Shown piece after piece: positions 33,839 to 42,714 of a stretch of 64,000 nucleotides of DNA. Location: assembly GCA_029260735.1 (NCBI GenBank), contig JAJDCR010000057.1, positions 62,001 through 126,000 on the forward strand, in the 5' to 3' direction. Position 1 is the first letter of the stretch, and each line of letters opens with the position of its first letter. Source of the stretch: Planctomycetota bacterium. Lineage in GTDB: Bacteria; Planctomycetota; Uabimicrobiia; Uabimicrobiales; Uabimicrobiaceae. Position numbers and translations under genes: made by a program. Below the pieces are notes generated by a model that worked only from the letters and a program-made list of their open reading frames with translations, searched no databases and had not been told where the DNA came from.

Positions 33839-34366
33839 TTTTGCCTTTCTGAGCCTAGGGAATTTCGTGATAAAAGGTACAAAGATTATTTTTGGACTCA
33901 TTCGTGACCCAGGGCTTGTTCGCCTTTGGCTCACTTCACCCTGGGCTGTGTTGTGTAACACTTTCAGTGTATGGAATTTCGTGGATCATTCTTTCTTACA
34001 GAGTACGCTCTCAAATTTTGGGCCAATGTTCGGATAAAACCTTTAGTGTTGTCATTCCCGAGAAGGGAAGGAGGGAATCCATTTTTTAAAGGCATTTTAG
34101 CGCATTTTTTTGGTTTTTGCTTCCATCTCATTAAGCTAAGGAACGGTTGGACTATAAAATGTGGGGGGTTTAAAATTAGGATTATGAAACAGAGAAACGT
34201 ATTCTACAAAAAAGAACGTTTTTACTAGTTCCATACACTGAAAGTGTTACACAACACAGCCCAGGGTGAAGTGAGCCAAAGGCGAACGAGCCCTGGGTCA
34301 CGAATGAGCCCAAAAATAATATTTGTACCTTTTATCACGAAATTCCCTAGGCTCAGAAAGGCAAAA
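33839..34366. repeat. Long inverted repeat (138-bp arms) between the P450 and PKS genes
   Basis: The arms 33839-33976 and 34229-34366 are reverse complements with only about three mismatches, enclosing 252 bp without a convincing gene. The interior contains a smaller palindromic motif (cattcccgagaag...ggaatcc, near 34042). The element lies in the transcribed leader between two genes of the putative cluster, so the mRNA would fold into a very long hairpin. It could be a MITE-like insertion or an inverted duplication; no transposase is seen. Confidence 0.9.
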
Positions 34367-34526
34367 AAACAAAAACCAATGCCTTAACTTAATAACAGTG
34401 ATCTTTTCCTTGCGGGAATGCATATATGGCCCAAGAAATGATCGAATCCTACTTTCAAAAAACATTCATCTCAATCATTTATTCATTATATCGTTTAGCA
34501 TTTTCTCTATAGATGGACAACCAAAT

Positions 34527-35885
34527 CTAAGACAATCTTTTCTTTACCAACATATGAATACCGCTGGATGGAGCAAGTAAGATAGCGCGCCTTGCAAAGC
34601 CCACTGGTTTTTTCTCAGTCAATTCCAACTCAAATTTTTGCAAAATAGTCGCTAGAATTATTTTCATTTCGTACAGAGCAAACGCTTCTCCGATACACCG
34701 ACGCACTCCTCCCCCGAAAGGGAAAAACTCATAGGAAGAATATTTTTTTTCTAAAAATCTCTCTGGGATAAACTTATGTGGCTCTGGATATAAATCTTCG
34801 CGGCGGTGAGTGAGGTAAAGGCCTGCCATTATAGTTGTTCCAGCGGAAATTTTCTGTCCATCAATTGTCATATCCTTTTGCACTAATCTTGGAATAGCAG
34901 GGGCTATCGAGGCTAGTCGTAAAACCTCTTTGCATACAGCATCAAAGTACTTATTCTGCATAACTTCTTCTAAAGAAGAAAGCGCGGAGAGCTCTTTTTT
35001 TAATTTTGTTAAAACTCCCTCCGTTCGATGAATCCAATAGAGAGCCCAAGTTGAAGAGGTTGCCGTTGTTTCGTGGCCAGCAATCAATAAAGTAAGAAGT
35101 TGATCTCGAAGCTGGGCATCAGTGGGAGGGTTACCGTCTTCATCGCGTGCACTAACTAATATAGAAAGAATGTCCTCTCCTTCTTCTTCCTCTCGACGAG
35201 AGGCGATTTCTTCATAAATAAATTCATCTACTTTGTCCAAGATCTCTTTTTGCTTTTTCCATATGGAAAAGGAGCCTAAATAGTTTTGTAAAAAGGGTAA
35301 AAACATAGTGAAGAAGAAACTCACCCCTCCAAAAGATTTCATCAAATCAAGAAGTAGACCCTTCCCCAACTGAAGCCGCTTTGGATTACGAACGCCAAAA
35401 ACAGCTTTAACAATGATCTCCAGAGAAATAGCCTGCATGGTTGAATGCATGGTCACTGCTTTATTCTCAGACCATGATTCGGTGAAATTTTCTGTAGTCT
35501 CCCGAATTGTCGCTCCATAAAAACGCATTCGCTCTCCATGAAAAGAAGGAGAAAGCATACGTCTCTCACGTGAATGCCGGTTCTCCTCTAAAAAGAGCAA
35601 AGAATTCTCTCCCACTAAACGTCGTAAAACCTTATTCATTTGGGGAGAATGAAGTTCATTTTTTTTGGCTGAGAAAATTTCACGAATAGCTTGTGGATTA
35701 CTAAAGACAACGACCTTATCCAGTTTGGCAATGTTTAAAGTAAAGGTTTCTCCGTAGCGTTGAAGGCTATCTTCTAACAACTTGTCAGGACATTTTATCC
35801 AGCGCAAGAGCTGCAATAAAGGAGGAGAACTAGGACCAGGAGGAAATTTAGCAAACGTACTTGAAGAACTTGCTCTTTTATTCAT
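34527..35885 (-). CDS. Cytochrome P450
   Basis: The protein is 452 aa. The start is ATG at 35883-35885, with GGGAG 8 nt upstream; a TTG five codons earlier is less likely because it overlaps that ribosome site. P450 signatures are clear: I-helix AGHETTATSSTWAL, K-helix EVLRL with the ExxR pair, and the heme loop FPFGGGVRRCIGEAFA with the proximal Cys. P450s use O2 and electrons from a reductase to hydroxylate or epoxidise substrates; no N-terminal membrane anchor is obvious, so a soluble enzyme is expected. It is upstream of and codirectional with the giant PKS, about 1 kb away across an inverted repeat, which suggests a tailoring oxidation of the polyketide. Redox partners are not in the window. 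Family assignment is secure; substrate is inference. Confidence 0.95.
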   Translation of the reverse strand: MNKRASSSSTFAKFPPGPSSPPLLQLLRWIKCPDKLLEDSLQRYGETFTLNIAKLDKVVVFSNPQAIREIFSAKKNELHSPQMNKVLRRLVGENSLLFLEENRHSRERRMLSPSFHGERMRFYGATIRETTENFTESWSENKAVTMHSTMQAISLEIIVKAVFGVRNPKRLQLGKGLLLDLMKSFGGVSFFFTMFLPFLQNYLGSFSIWKKQKEILDKVDEFIYEEIASRREEEEGEDILSILVSARDEDGNPPTDAQLRDQLLTLLIAGHETTATSSTWALYWIHRTEGVLTKLKKELSALSSLEEVMQNKYFDAVCKEVLRLASIAPAIPRLVQKDMTIDGQKISAGTTIMAGLYLTHRREDLYPEPHKFIPERFLEKKYSSYEFFPFGGGVRRCIGEAFALYEMKIILATILQKFELELTEKKPVGFARRAILLAPSSGIHMLVKKRLS

Positions 35886-36859
35886 ATTCAAATCTCCCAA
35901 ACTCGAATGTATTTTTTTTTATTATGTAGGCGTATCTGGATAGCTTTCAAAGCAAATATTGCACCAAATATTATGGACCCCTGTGAATCGTTCTTTTTTA
36001 TAGAATACGCTAGAAATTTTATATCCTAGCATAGATAAATTTTTTTTAGATTACTAATTAAAAACCAATAGGCAGACTAAAAACAAAATTCGTACTAAAA
36101 TGGGGATAACTCAACTATTACGCACTATTTACACGGGAGCGAAAAAACACGTATTTTGCTAAGCCCTTGAGAGTGAAGGTTCTCCGATAACTTGTCGTTT
36201 ATTTCCTCTATTATACAAATTGAAAAACAATAGATTAGGAGAGATTGGTAGGCATTGTCTCATTTACTAAGGAAGGCTCACTCCACCACAGAGCATTTAC
36301 GCTTCCGGAAGGTCGGGGAAAATTTTTTTTGTTTGGCTAAGCTTTGAGGAGCTAGTGAGGTATTTTTAAGAGAAAGTCTTGAGACCCGCCCTAGTCCGCT
36401 ACAATGCTCTGTGGTTCCGTTCGGTGAATTGGGTTAATTTAATTTCTAGTTTGGCTCCTGCCGGCTAGGGAGAAATGAAATGGCTATTGAGATGGCATTG
36501 GCTAGCGTATTATTTTACTGGTAGTTACTAGCAAGATAAATTCTTAACCCCCTTCGGAGTTAATCCCTTCACATATATTTTTTCTATTGTACAAATTCAA
36601 ATGCGTGTTTTTTAGCCTGCAAATCAAATATCAAATGTGTGTTTTTTCCCCTTACTTTTTCTATCTTTTAGCTCTTTTTTATTTTCGTGTGTGAGAAGCC
36701 CGTAGGTGAAAATCAAAATACTTGCTATACTCATTCGTTCATTTATGTTCTTTCTACTTTGAGAGAACACTAAATTATTTGACTTTCGTAGGCTAGTTCC
36801 GGTTGGAATAAGGTTCTGTCTTTCATCTCATTGGTCGCTAGAAAGGTAGGGAAATTTTG
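35886..36859. other. Intergenic region between divergent P450 and esterase genes
   Basis: About 970 bp, AT-rich, no plausible gene. It must contain promoters for both divergent genes, but I cannot place them confidently. It holds element B (36285-36415). A motif cgttcttttttatagaatacg (near 35990) is nearly repeated, in reverse complement, at the inner edge of the 34.2-kb inverted repeat. Confidence 0.55.
36285..36415 (+). repeat. Dispersed hairpin repeat, element B
   Basis: The outer stem pairs accacagagcatt (36285-36297) perfectly with aatgctctgtggt (36403-36415). The inner stem pairs aggtcggg (36310-36317) with cccgccct (36385-36392), with the same single mismatch position as element A. 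It is related to the reverse complement of element A at 2076-2215, so the two copies are inverted relative to each other around the PKS-P450 block. Confidence 0.65.
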
Positions 36860-38413
36860 ATGAAACTCATGTACTCCATTCTTATTTTATTTTATTTTGC
36901 TCAAGTACACTCTTTTGCTTTGGATCAGAACAAGATCGATTGGGTAAAAAATAATGCCAAACCTTTAGAGAGCATTTTTCCTGATAAGGGGCTGGACGAC
37001 ATGGACCAAGCCTTTGATTCCATAGTGGGAGAGAGTAAGGTAGTTTCTTTGGGAGAAGCGGCGCATGCTATTCGGGAAGCGGCAATATTTCGCGTTCGGT
37101 TCCTGGAGTATCTTGTCAAAAAAAAGGGCTTTCGTGCGATTGCTTTAGAATCAGGATTTTATGAAGGACAAATAGCTAATCGCTATATTCACGGCTTAGA
37201 ACTTGACATTAGTAAGGTTTTACAAACAGGATTTACCCACGGTATGGGTCCCTGGGAAGAAACAAAAATCTTATTAAATTGGATGCGCCAGTACAACAAA
37301 GATCAAAAACGTCCCGAAGATAAAATTCATTTTTACGGTTTTGATCTTCCACTTTTCCAAGACTCCATTATGAATCGTACTCCTGAAGTCGATGCTCCCC
37401 TAGAGCAGGTCTTGGCATTGATGGAAAAAGTCGATCCAAACTATTATAAGACAAACGGAAAAAGGTTGGCTTTTTTAGCAAGTCTTGCTTCTAAGACTGT
37501 TGATGATATTGCCGATTATTTTCTCAAAAGGCAAGGTATTCGCTATATTGATCCCGACTTTTTAGATGAAATTTGCTCTATTAGCTACGAGAACCTGGGG
37601 GGAGAGGAGAAGAAAGAACTAGCGTTTCTCCTGAACGATCTCATTAACATACTCGAACTTAAAGAAATTAGATACCTGAGCACTAAAAAAATCACCAGAG
37701 AAGAGTATGACTTTGCCTTGCAACTGGCCAAAATGTCGCGCAGCACCATAGGAAACCTAGATTTTAGAGAAACGGTTTCGGCTTTTCCCAATATTGAAAC
37801 ACTAAAAACTGTTTTAGAAAAAAAAATCTATCCCGAAGAAAAGGATTTGGAAAAACTAGGGATAAATAAAATTCAGTTTCATAACACATCAGAAGAATGG
37901 GAAAATTACTTTGAAGGCAGAAATGGGCGAGAGCGAACCATGGCATTAAATGTCCACTGGTTGGTTAACAAACATAAAAAAGTTCTTCTCTATGCCCATA
38001 ACGGTCACGTTGCTAAAACAGACAAATATAACTCCCCTAATCCTCTTCATAAAAACAGATATGGAGTCGGAATGGGGATATATCTCTCCGCTAAATACAA
38101 AGAAGATTATGTTGTAATTTGCCAAAGCATGGACCGCTTTGTTAATGGAGAAGGAAAGGTCATGGAGAAGTACCACGGAATTCCAGTGGCAAAAACGGAT
38201 GATACTCCTGATTGTCTCGAAATCATCCTCAATAAATCATCACATAATTTATTTGCTTTGGATTTGCGGACAAAAAATCCTGCAATAAAAAGGTGGCTAG
38301 ATCAAAAATTAAAAGGGCGCCATGTCCATAGTTTCCTTACAATAAATCACTATCAATCATTTGATGCTATTGTTTTTATCCGTGATATGCAGCTTGGTGT
38401 GTCTGAAAAATAG
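36860..38413 (+). CDS. Secreted erythromycin-esterase family protein
   Basis: The protein is 517 aa; ATG at 36860 follows TAGGG with suitable spacing, and a TTG one codon earlier is ignored. The first 20 residues form a signal peptide ending near HSFA, so the enzyme is exported. Family landmarks of EreA/EreB and succinoglycan-type esterases are present: SLGEAAHAIRE with the catalytic-type His, ALESGF with the conserved Glu, and LLYAHNGHVAK with the two conserved histidines. Members hydrolyse macrolactones or related esters through an activated water. It is divergent from the P450-PKS block, and two convergent stems close the gene downstream. A self-resistance or product-processing role is plausible only by neighbourhood; many family members have unrelated substrates. 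Confidence 0.88.
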   Translation: MKLMYSILILFYFAQVHSFALDQNKIDWVKNNAKPLESIFPDKGLDDMDQAFDSIVGESKVVSLGEAAHAIREAAIFRVRFLEYLVKKKGFRAIALESGFYEGQIANRYIHGLELDISKVLQTGFTHGMGPWEETKILLNWMRQYNKDQKRPEDKIHFYGFDLPLFQDSIMNRTPEVDAPLEQVLALMEKVDPNYYKTNGKRLAFLASLASKTVDDIADYFLKRQGIRYIDPDFLDEICSISYENLGGEEKKELAFLLNDLINILELKEIRYLSTKKITREEYDFALQLAKMSRSTIGNLDFRETVSAFPNIETLKTVLEKKIYPEEKDLEKLGINKIQFHNTSEEWENYFEGRNGRERTMALNVHWLVNKHKKVLLYAHNGHVAKTDKYNSPNPLHKNRYGVGMGIYLSAKYKEDYVVICQSMDRFVNGEGKVMEKYHGIPVAKTDDTPDCLEIILNKSSHNLFALDLRTKNPAIKRWLDQKLKGRHVHSFLTINHYQSFDAIVFIRDMQLGVSEK

Positions 38414-38473
38414 GGAGATAAAAATAGGAAGTGAGAAAACAAGCGAGTATGAAGTTTGTTAAGTCAAAATACG

Positions 38474-38507
38474 AAAAGCTCACAATCTTCAGTGATTGTG
38501 AGCTTTT
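38474..38507. terminator. Bidirectional rho-independent terminator
   Basis: A perfect 14-bp stem, aaaagctcacaatc (38474-38487) with gattgtgagctttt (38494-38507), and a 6-nt loop. A-run on one side and T-run on the other allow it to end both the esterase gene (+) and the PEP-CTERM gene (-). Confidence 0.88.
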
Positions 38508-38555
38508 GATGAGGAAGCTATCAATTCAACAAGAAAGAACATTGCCAAGTAAGCT

Positions 38556-39275
38556 TTAAGGTCTCTTCCAAAAACACCCAAAAGCAACAACCATGCCTAG
38601 GAGCCAAAAAGTACCTGGCTCTGGAACAGTTCCTACTTCTCCTGAGAACTGAAGCTTTCTTATATCAACATTTTCGAGGGCATTTTCCAAAAAGGCAATC
38701 GAGCCAATCGAAGTATCTGATACTACTCCCAGAAAAATAGCAACATTTCCTGGAGATATGGGAATTTGCGTACCTGATATTTCTCCCAAAAGCGTCCCGT
38801 TTTCATCAAAAATTTGAAAAAAATCGGGCTGAGAAGCTGAAGAGGCATCATTGTTGACTATTGAAATCCCAAAAGCCAATAAATTATTACCTGAAAAATC
38901 AACTGTGAATTCATCGTCGTTAAAGCCCGTTGATGAATCGCCGACTGCTATACTATTGGGAAAACGTTCCTCAAAAATCAGCTCTGACCCAGCCTGCAAG
39001 GAAGTAATTTCAAAATTCCAAGATAAGCCGGTGTTTGCTTTTTGAAAATTGAGTGGATTTCCCAGGTTATCATCCACTTGGACAGGACCGGTCACTCCAT
39101 CAGCTAATGCAACATTAGCCGCATTCATTTCAATAGATTCCCGAATCGAAAAACCTGTAGTCGCTTGAAGCCAGTCGTTTTCATTAGTAAAAAAATTGAG
39201 CTGAGCAGCGAAAGCAAAAGAAAAATTGAGCATTATGCAGAGGATAAAATATGAGTAGAATTTTTTCGAAAACAT
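38556..39275 (-). CDS. PEP-CTERM sorting-domain protein
   Basis: The protein is 239 aa. The start is ATG at 39273-39275 with GGGGA about 6 nt upstream; a TTG four codons earlier overlaps the ribosome site. An N-terminal signal peptide (hydrophobic FILCIMLNFSFAFAA) is followed by a beta-rich extracellular domain and a C-terminal tripartite sorting signal: VPEPGT, a hydrophobic segment, then a basic tail KRP. PEP-CTERM proteins are recognised by an EpsH/exosortase and usually associate with exopolysaccharide-bearing cell surfaces. The central region has a PDFFQIFDENG-like strand pattern common in such proteins, but no enzymatic motif. Exosortase is not in the window. Assignment is strong; specific function unknown. 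Confidence 0.92.
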   Translation of the reverse strand: MFSKKFYSYFILCIMLNFSFAFAAQLNFFTNENDWLQATTGFSIRESIEMNAANVALADGVTGPVQVDDNLGNPLNFQKANTGLSWNFEITSLQAGSELIFEERFPNSIAVGDSSTGFNDDEFTVDFSGNNLLAFGISIVNNDASSASQPDFFQIFDENGTLLGEISGTQIPISPGNVAIFLGVVSDTSIGSIAFLENALENVDIRKLQFSGEVGTVPEPGTFWLLGMVVAFGCFWKRP

Positions 39276-39460
39276 TTTGTTCCCCAAATCTAAAAATTAC
39301 TAAAACTATAGAATAAAATAAAAAAATTGTCTGTTATATTTTAATCGAGCAGCTTAAAATTTACAAATAAAATTTGCTTATCAAAAAAAAAATTAGCGTA
39401 CCTAGCAGTCTTTTGTATTCGATGGAATAATCACTATTTGACGGAATCTATTGGCTTAAT

Positions 39461-39506
39461 AACTAAGAGCTAGGAGAGAAATACTTTTCACCCCTAGCTC
39501 TTAGTT
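39461..39506. terminator. Hairpin downstream of the MFS-WD40 gene
   Basis: A perfect 14-bp stem, aactaagagctagg (39461-39474) with cctagctcttagtt (39493-39506), and an 18-nt loop, lies about 40 bp after the MFS stop. The T-run is short, so it may be a terminator or an mRNA-stabilising hairpin. Confidence 0.6.
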
Positions 39507-39542
39507 TTCAACACATAGCAAGTTTTATGCTACAATAAAACC

Positions 39543-41717
39543 TTATGCCTTATTTGATCCTCTATAATCTTCAAAGGCAAACCAACAGGTAATGATGATT
39601 GCAACAATAGATATAATAAAGAAGAGAGCAAACATCGCTATCCAGCCATGGTTTTTGACCAACCCTCCTCCTAAAAATTGATAAATGGCCGCCGCTGCAT
39701 AGCCTGTAGCATCAATAACTCCAATTAAAAGTCCGCAATATTTTCCTCCAAATTCATTGGAAAAAATACTCATGGGGAGATAATAGGCAGGAGCCACTGT
39801 TAAACCAAAGAAAAATAGGACAAGCACAACTATATAAAACTTAGAAGATGTTTCATTTGTTGGGTTTTCCCATCTTTTACTTTCCCATAATCTTACCGAT
39901 GTATCACTAGAAGCAGAAGCTGTCGTTTTGCCATCAGGACTAAAAGCTACTGAGTTTACCTGATTGGTATGTCCCGCCAAGATCACACTAGGTTCATTGT
40001 TAGAACTGTCCCAAAGTATTACGGTATCGTCATTGGAAGCAGAGGCAATAAATTTGCTATCAGGACTAAACACGACAGAATTTACATTGTTAGTATGATC
40101 AGTAAAGGTAGTAATTAACTTACCGCTATTATCCCATAGCCGAACCGTTTTATCAGCAGAAGCAGAGGCTATCATTGTGCCGTCAGGACTAAATGCTACT
40201 GAATTTACACCATCTGTGTGGTCAGTAAGAGTTGTAATTAACTTGCCACTACTATCCCAAAGCTTAACAGTTTTATCAGCAGAAGCAGAAGCTATCATTT
40301 TGCCATCAGAACTAAAAGCTACTGAATTTACCCCATCGGTGTGATCAGAAAGGGTTGTAATTAACTTACCGCTACTATCCCATAATCTTACGGTTTTATC
40401 AGCAGAAGCAGAAGCTATCATTTTATCATCAGGGCTAAAAGCTACTGAATTTACACTATCGGTGTGATCAGTAAGAGTTTTCATTAACTTGCCGCTGCTA
40501 TCCCATAATCTTACGGTTTTATCAGCAGAAGCAGAAGCTATCATTTTACTATCGGGGCTAAAAGCTACGGAGTTCACACTATCGGTGTGGTCAGTAAGGG
40601 TTGCACTTAAGCTTTTAGTAGAACTATCCCATAGCCGGACAGTTTTATCGTTAGAGGCAGAAACGATAACTTTACCATTAGAGCTAAAAGCTACTGAGTT
40701 TACAGGGCTAGTGTGCCCGGTAAGGCCTGGATCAAGTAAAACCCAAAGGACTGATACGCACAAACAAGTTATAACTAAAAGTCCCCCCAGAAGTCCTATT
40801 CGGCCTTTTCTGGTAACCTTATCATAGAGAAACCCACCACCAATCAAAGCGATAAAACACCCTGCCGGAAAAACAGAAGATGACATCGCAGATTGAGATA
40901 TACTCACCCCAAAAGATTTCAGAAAAAGAGGTATAAAAGTGATAAACTCCATTAAGACAGTCGTGCACATTAAACTTAAGCACATAAGCCAGAAACGTCC
41001 GCTTTTGGCAAAAGCCCACAAAGCTCCCGAAAGATCTTTATCATCTAGAAAATGAGCTTTAGTTTCTTTTTCTGAATCGTTTGGATCTTCTGGTTCTATC
41101 TCTGAAGGTTTGCCAAGGCCAACATCTTGAGGGCGTGCTTTTAGTAAAAAGAAAATTAGAACACCAATAATAGCTCCACCTGCTCCAGCAGCACAAAAGA
41201 CATACTTCCATTGGAAATGAGCTAAAAGGGCACCTAAAAAAAGAGGAGATAAAAGGGCACTTAAACGAGAGCTTGTCGAAACAATCCCCCAAACACGACC
41301 TAGCTTGTTTTGAGGATACCAAGCCGAAATGATGTTCGCCATAGCTGGCCATCCCGCCGCTGCGCAAAACAACATGATAAAATTGACACTGGCGAAATAA
41401 GCGAAAGTAGTCCCAAAACTAAAGGTGATTCCCAAGGCTGCTGTAGAGATGAGAGCAGCAATAAAAACCGTTTTTCCACCTAACCAGTCTGCTACGATAC
41501 CATTCAAGAGTTTTCCTGTTACCATTCCAATGGTACCCCAGGCAACAATTTGACCGTACATTTCGATGTCAAAATTTAAATTCGGGTCTGCTTGCATGCC
41601 GGGGCTAGAAACAGAAAAAGCTGTTCGACAAAGAATAAAGCCCATGTAGCCAATGTACATACAGCCCAGAACGATCAATTCCCACTTTGTTCTTTTTTCG
41701 TCTAAATTTTCTGACAA
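39543..41717 (-). CDS. MFS transporter with a seven-blade WD40 propeller inserted between TM9 and TM10
   Basis: The protein is 724 aa. The start is TTG at 41715-41717, fixed by GGAGG 8 nt upstream; no ATG fits better. Residues 1-340 give nine transmembrane helices in major-facilitator arrangement, with the RTAFSVSSPGMQ feature at TM1 and an overall look like OPA/GlpT-type organophosphate antiporters. Residues about 345-635 are seven WD40 repeats of about 41 residues, each ending in (V/I)xLW(D/E)S. Three more helices (FYIVVLVLFFFGL..., YCGLLIGVIDATG..., WIAMFALFFIIS...) complete a 12-TM bundle. By MFS topology the TM9-TM10 loop faces the periplasm, so the propeller should be outside the cytoplasm. 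Repeats 2-5 are almost identical at DNA level with a 123-bp period. The substrate is unknown. Confidence 0.92.
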   Translation of the reverse strand: MSENLDEKRTKWELIVLGCMYIGYMGFILCRTAFSVSSPGMQADPNLNFDIEMYGQIVAWGTIGMVTGKLLNGIVADWLGGKTVFIAALISTAALGITFSFGTTFAYFASVNFIMLFCAAAGWPAMANIISAWYPQNKLGRVWGIVSTSSRLSALLSPLFLGALLAHFQWKYVFCAAGAGGAIIGVLIFFLLKARPQDVGLGKPSEIEPEDPNDSEKETKAHFLDDKDLSGALWAFAKSGRFWLMCLSLMCTTVLMEFITFIPLFLKSFGVSISQSAMSSSVFPAGCFIALIGGGFLYDKVTRKGRIGLLGGLLVITCLCVSVLWVLLDPGLTGHTSPVNSVAFSSNGKVIVSASNDKTVRLWDSSTKSLSATLTDHTDSVNSVAFSPDSKMIASASADKTVRLWDSSGKLMKTLTDHTDSVNSVAFSPDDKMIASASADKTVRLWDSSGKLITTLSDHTDGVNSVAFSSDGKMIASASADKTVKLWDSSGKLITTLTDHTDGVNSVAFSPDGTMIASASADKTVRLWDNSGKLITTFTDHTNNVNSVVFSPDSKFIASASNDDTVILWDSSNNEPSVILAGHTNQVNSVAFSPDGKTTASASSDTSVRLWESKRWENPTNETSSKFYIVVLVLFFFGLTVAPAYYLPMSIFSNEFGGKYCGLLIGVIDATGYAAAAIYQFLGGGLVKNHGWIAMFALFFIISIVAIIITCWFAFEDYRGSNKA
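39871..40733 (-). repeat. Tandem 123-bp repeats encoding WD40 blades
   Basis: Seven units encode the WD40 propeller of the MFS protein. The string ttttatcagcagaagcagag (or close variant) recurs at 40148, 40271, 40394 and 40517, exactly 123 bp apart, indicating recent amplification of the central blades. Outer blades are more diverged. Confidence 0.95.
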
Positions 41718-42037
41718 TTAAAATACCTCCCTAGAGTTAGTGTATAATTAGCTGCAAAATCTTTCTGGGCATTATAGATGAACTTTCCTAAGATTGCTAG
41801 TTGAAAACCGATAAGAGGAAACCACCAAGGGCTAAACCAGGGACAATCTTTTGAGAAAGGACTACATCAAAATTTCTAATTCACACGCTTTTTAGCCAAA
41901 AATAAAGTAGCTAAAAGCATAAAAATAAGATATAATAGACTGCCTAATACCAAAACAAAATGCAAGCTCGTTTTATTAGCTAGATAATAGGGTTGTCGAC
42001 AGTCAAAGAAAAATCTCAAATTTGTAAATTTTTAGTC
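41718..42037. other. Intergenic region upstream of the MFS-WD40 gene
   Basis: AT-rich; I see no gene. It should carry the MFS promoter on the minus strand. The left boundary of the IS607-like element probably lies at its right edge. Confidence 0.5.
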
Positions 42038-42066
42038 TTGACACTTTAGAGAAAACTAAGTACTAT
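42038..42066 (+). promoter_or_regulatory. Sigma-70-like promoter for the IS607-like transposase
   Basis: TTGACA at 42038-42043 and TACTAT at 42061-42066, separated by exactly 17 bp, 44 bp before the tnpA ATG. Confidence 0.75.
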
Positions 42067-42110
42067 TTTTATACGGTTATTATGAGGAAGCATGTTGTCG
42101 GGAGAAAAAA

Positions 42111-42714
42111 ATGACAATATGGATAAGTATTGGAAAAGTGGCAAGATATTATGGTGTAACAACACAAACAATAAGAAACTGGACAAAGCAAGGAGAGTTT
42201 GAAGCAGTAAGGACAATAGGCAAGCACAGAAGGTAGAAAAAAGAAGAAATAGAAGCCAAGCTAGGAATAGACCAAGAAGAAAAGTACACAGTATGTTACT
42301 CAAGGGTGAGCGCAAATGATCAAAGGGAAGATTTAAGACGACAAAGTAAAGAGTTACAGAACTACTGCAAAAAAGAGAAGATAGAGAAGGTAGAGGTGAT
42401 AGAAGAAGTTGGGTCAGGAATGAACTACAAAAAGCGAGGTCTAAAAAAACTGATAAAATGGGTAATGGAAGATAAGGTGGAAAAGATAGTTCTGAGCTAC
42501 AAAGACAGGTTGGTACGCTTTGGGTTAGAGATAATAGATGAGATGCAAAAAGAAAAACGTATCGTTAGTAATAATAAACAAAAGGGAAAAAAGAGGTTTT
42601 GAAGAAGAGTTGGCAATGGATGTAGTATCGATACTAACGGTATTTTGCGCAAAAGTATACGGTAGAAGGTCACAAGAGAGAAGAAAAAAGAGGCTGGAAA
42701 AAGGATGCAAGTAA
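42111..42714 (+). pseudogene. IS607 family serine recombinase TnpA, broken
   Basis: ATG at 42111 follows GGGAG. The N-terminus reads as a MerR-like helix-turn-helix (SIGKVARYYGVTTQTIRNW), then an in-frame TAG stops it at 42234-42236. The same frame continues with the recombinase core: YSRVSANDQREDL with the catalytic Ser, then DRLVRFGLEII. Near 42557-42560 a frameshift of about one base moves the reading to EELAMDVVSILTVFCAKVYGRRS, which ends at TAA 42712-42714. With both lesions a full-length enzyme cannot be made unless the stop is suppressed. The 3' end overlaps the tnpB start by 10 bp. IS607 TnpA normally catalyses insertion with little target specificity. Confidence 0.9.

Noticed and set aside
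33839..34366. Long inverted repeat as an integron attC or phage attachment site
   Set aside because: No integrase, no attC core motifs and arms far longer than such sites.
39871..40733. Regular 123-bp repeats as a CRISPR array or satellite
   Set aside because: The repeats are in frame, encode WD40 blades, have no unique spacers and lie inside one long coding frame.
42306..42602. A 98-codon ORF as an intact resolvase
   Set aside because: It is the middle part of the IS607 TnpA, lacking the HTH before the amber codon and the end after the frameshift.
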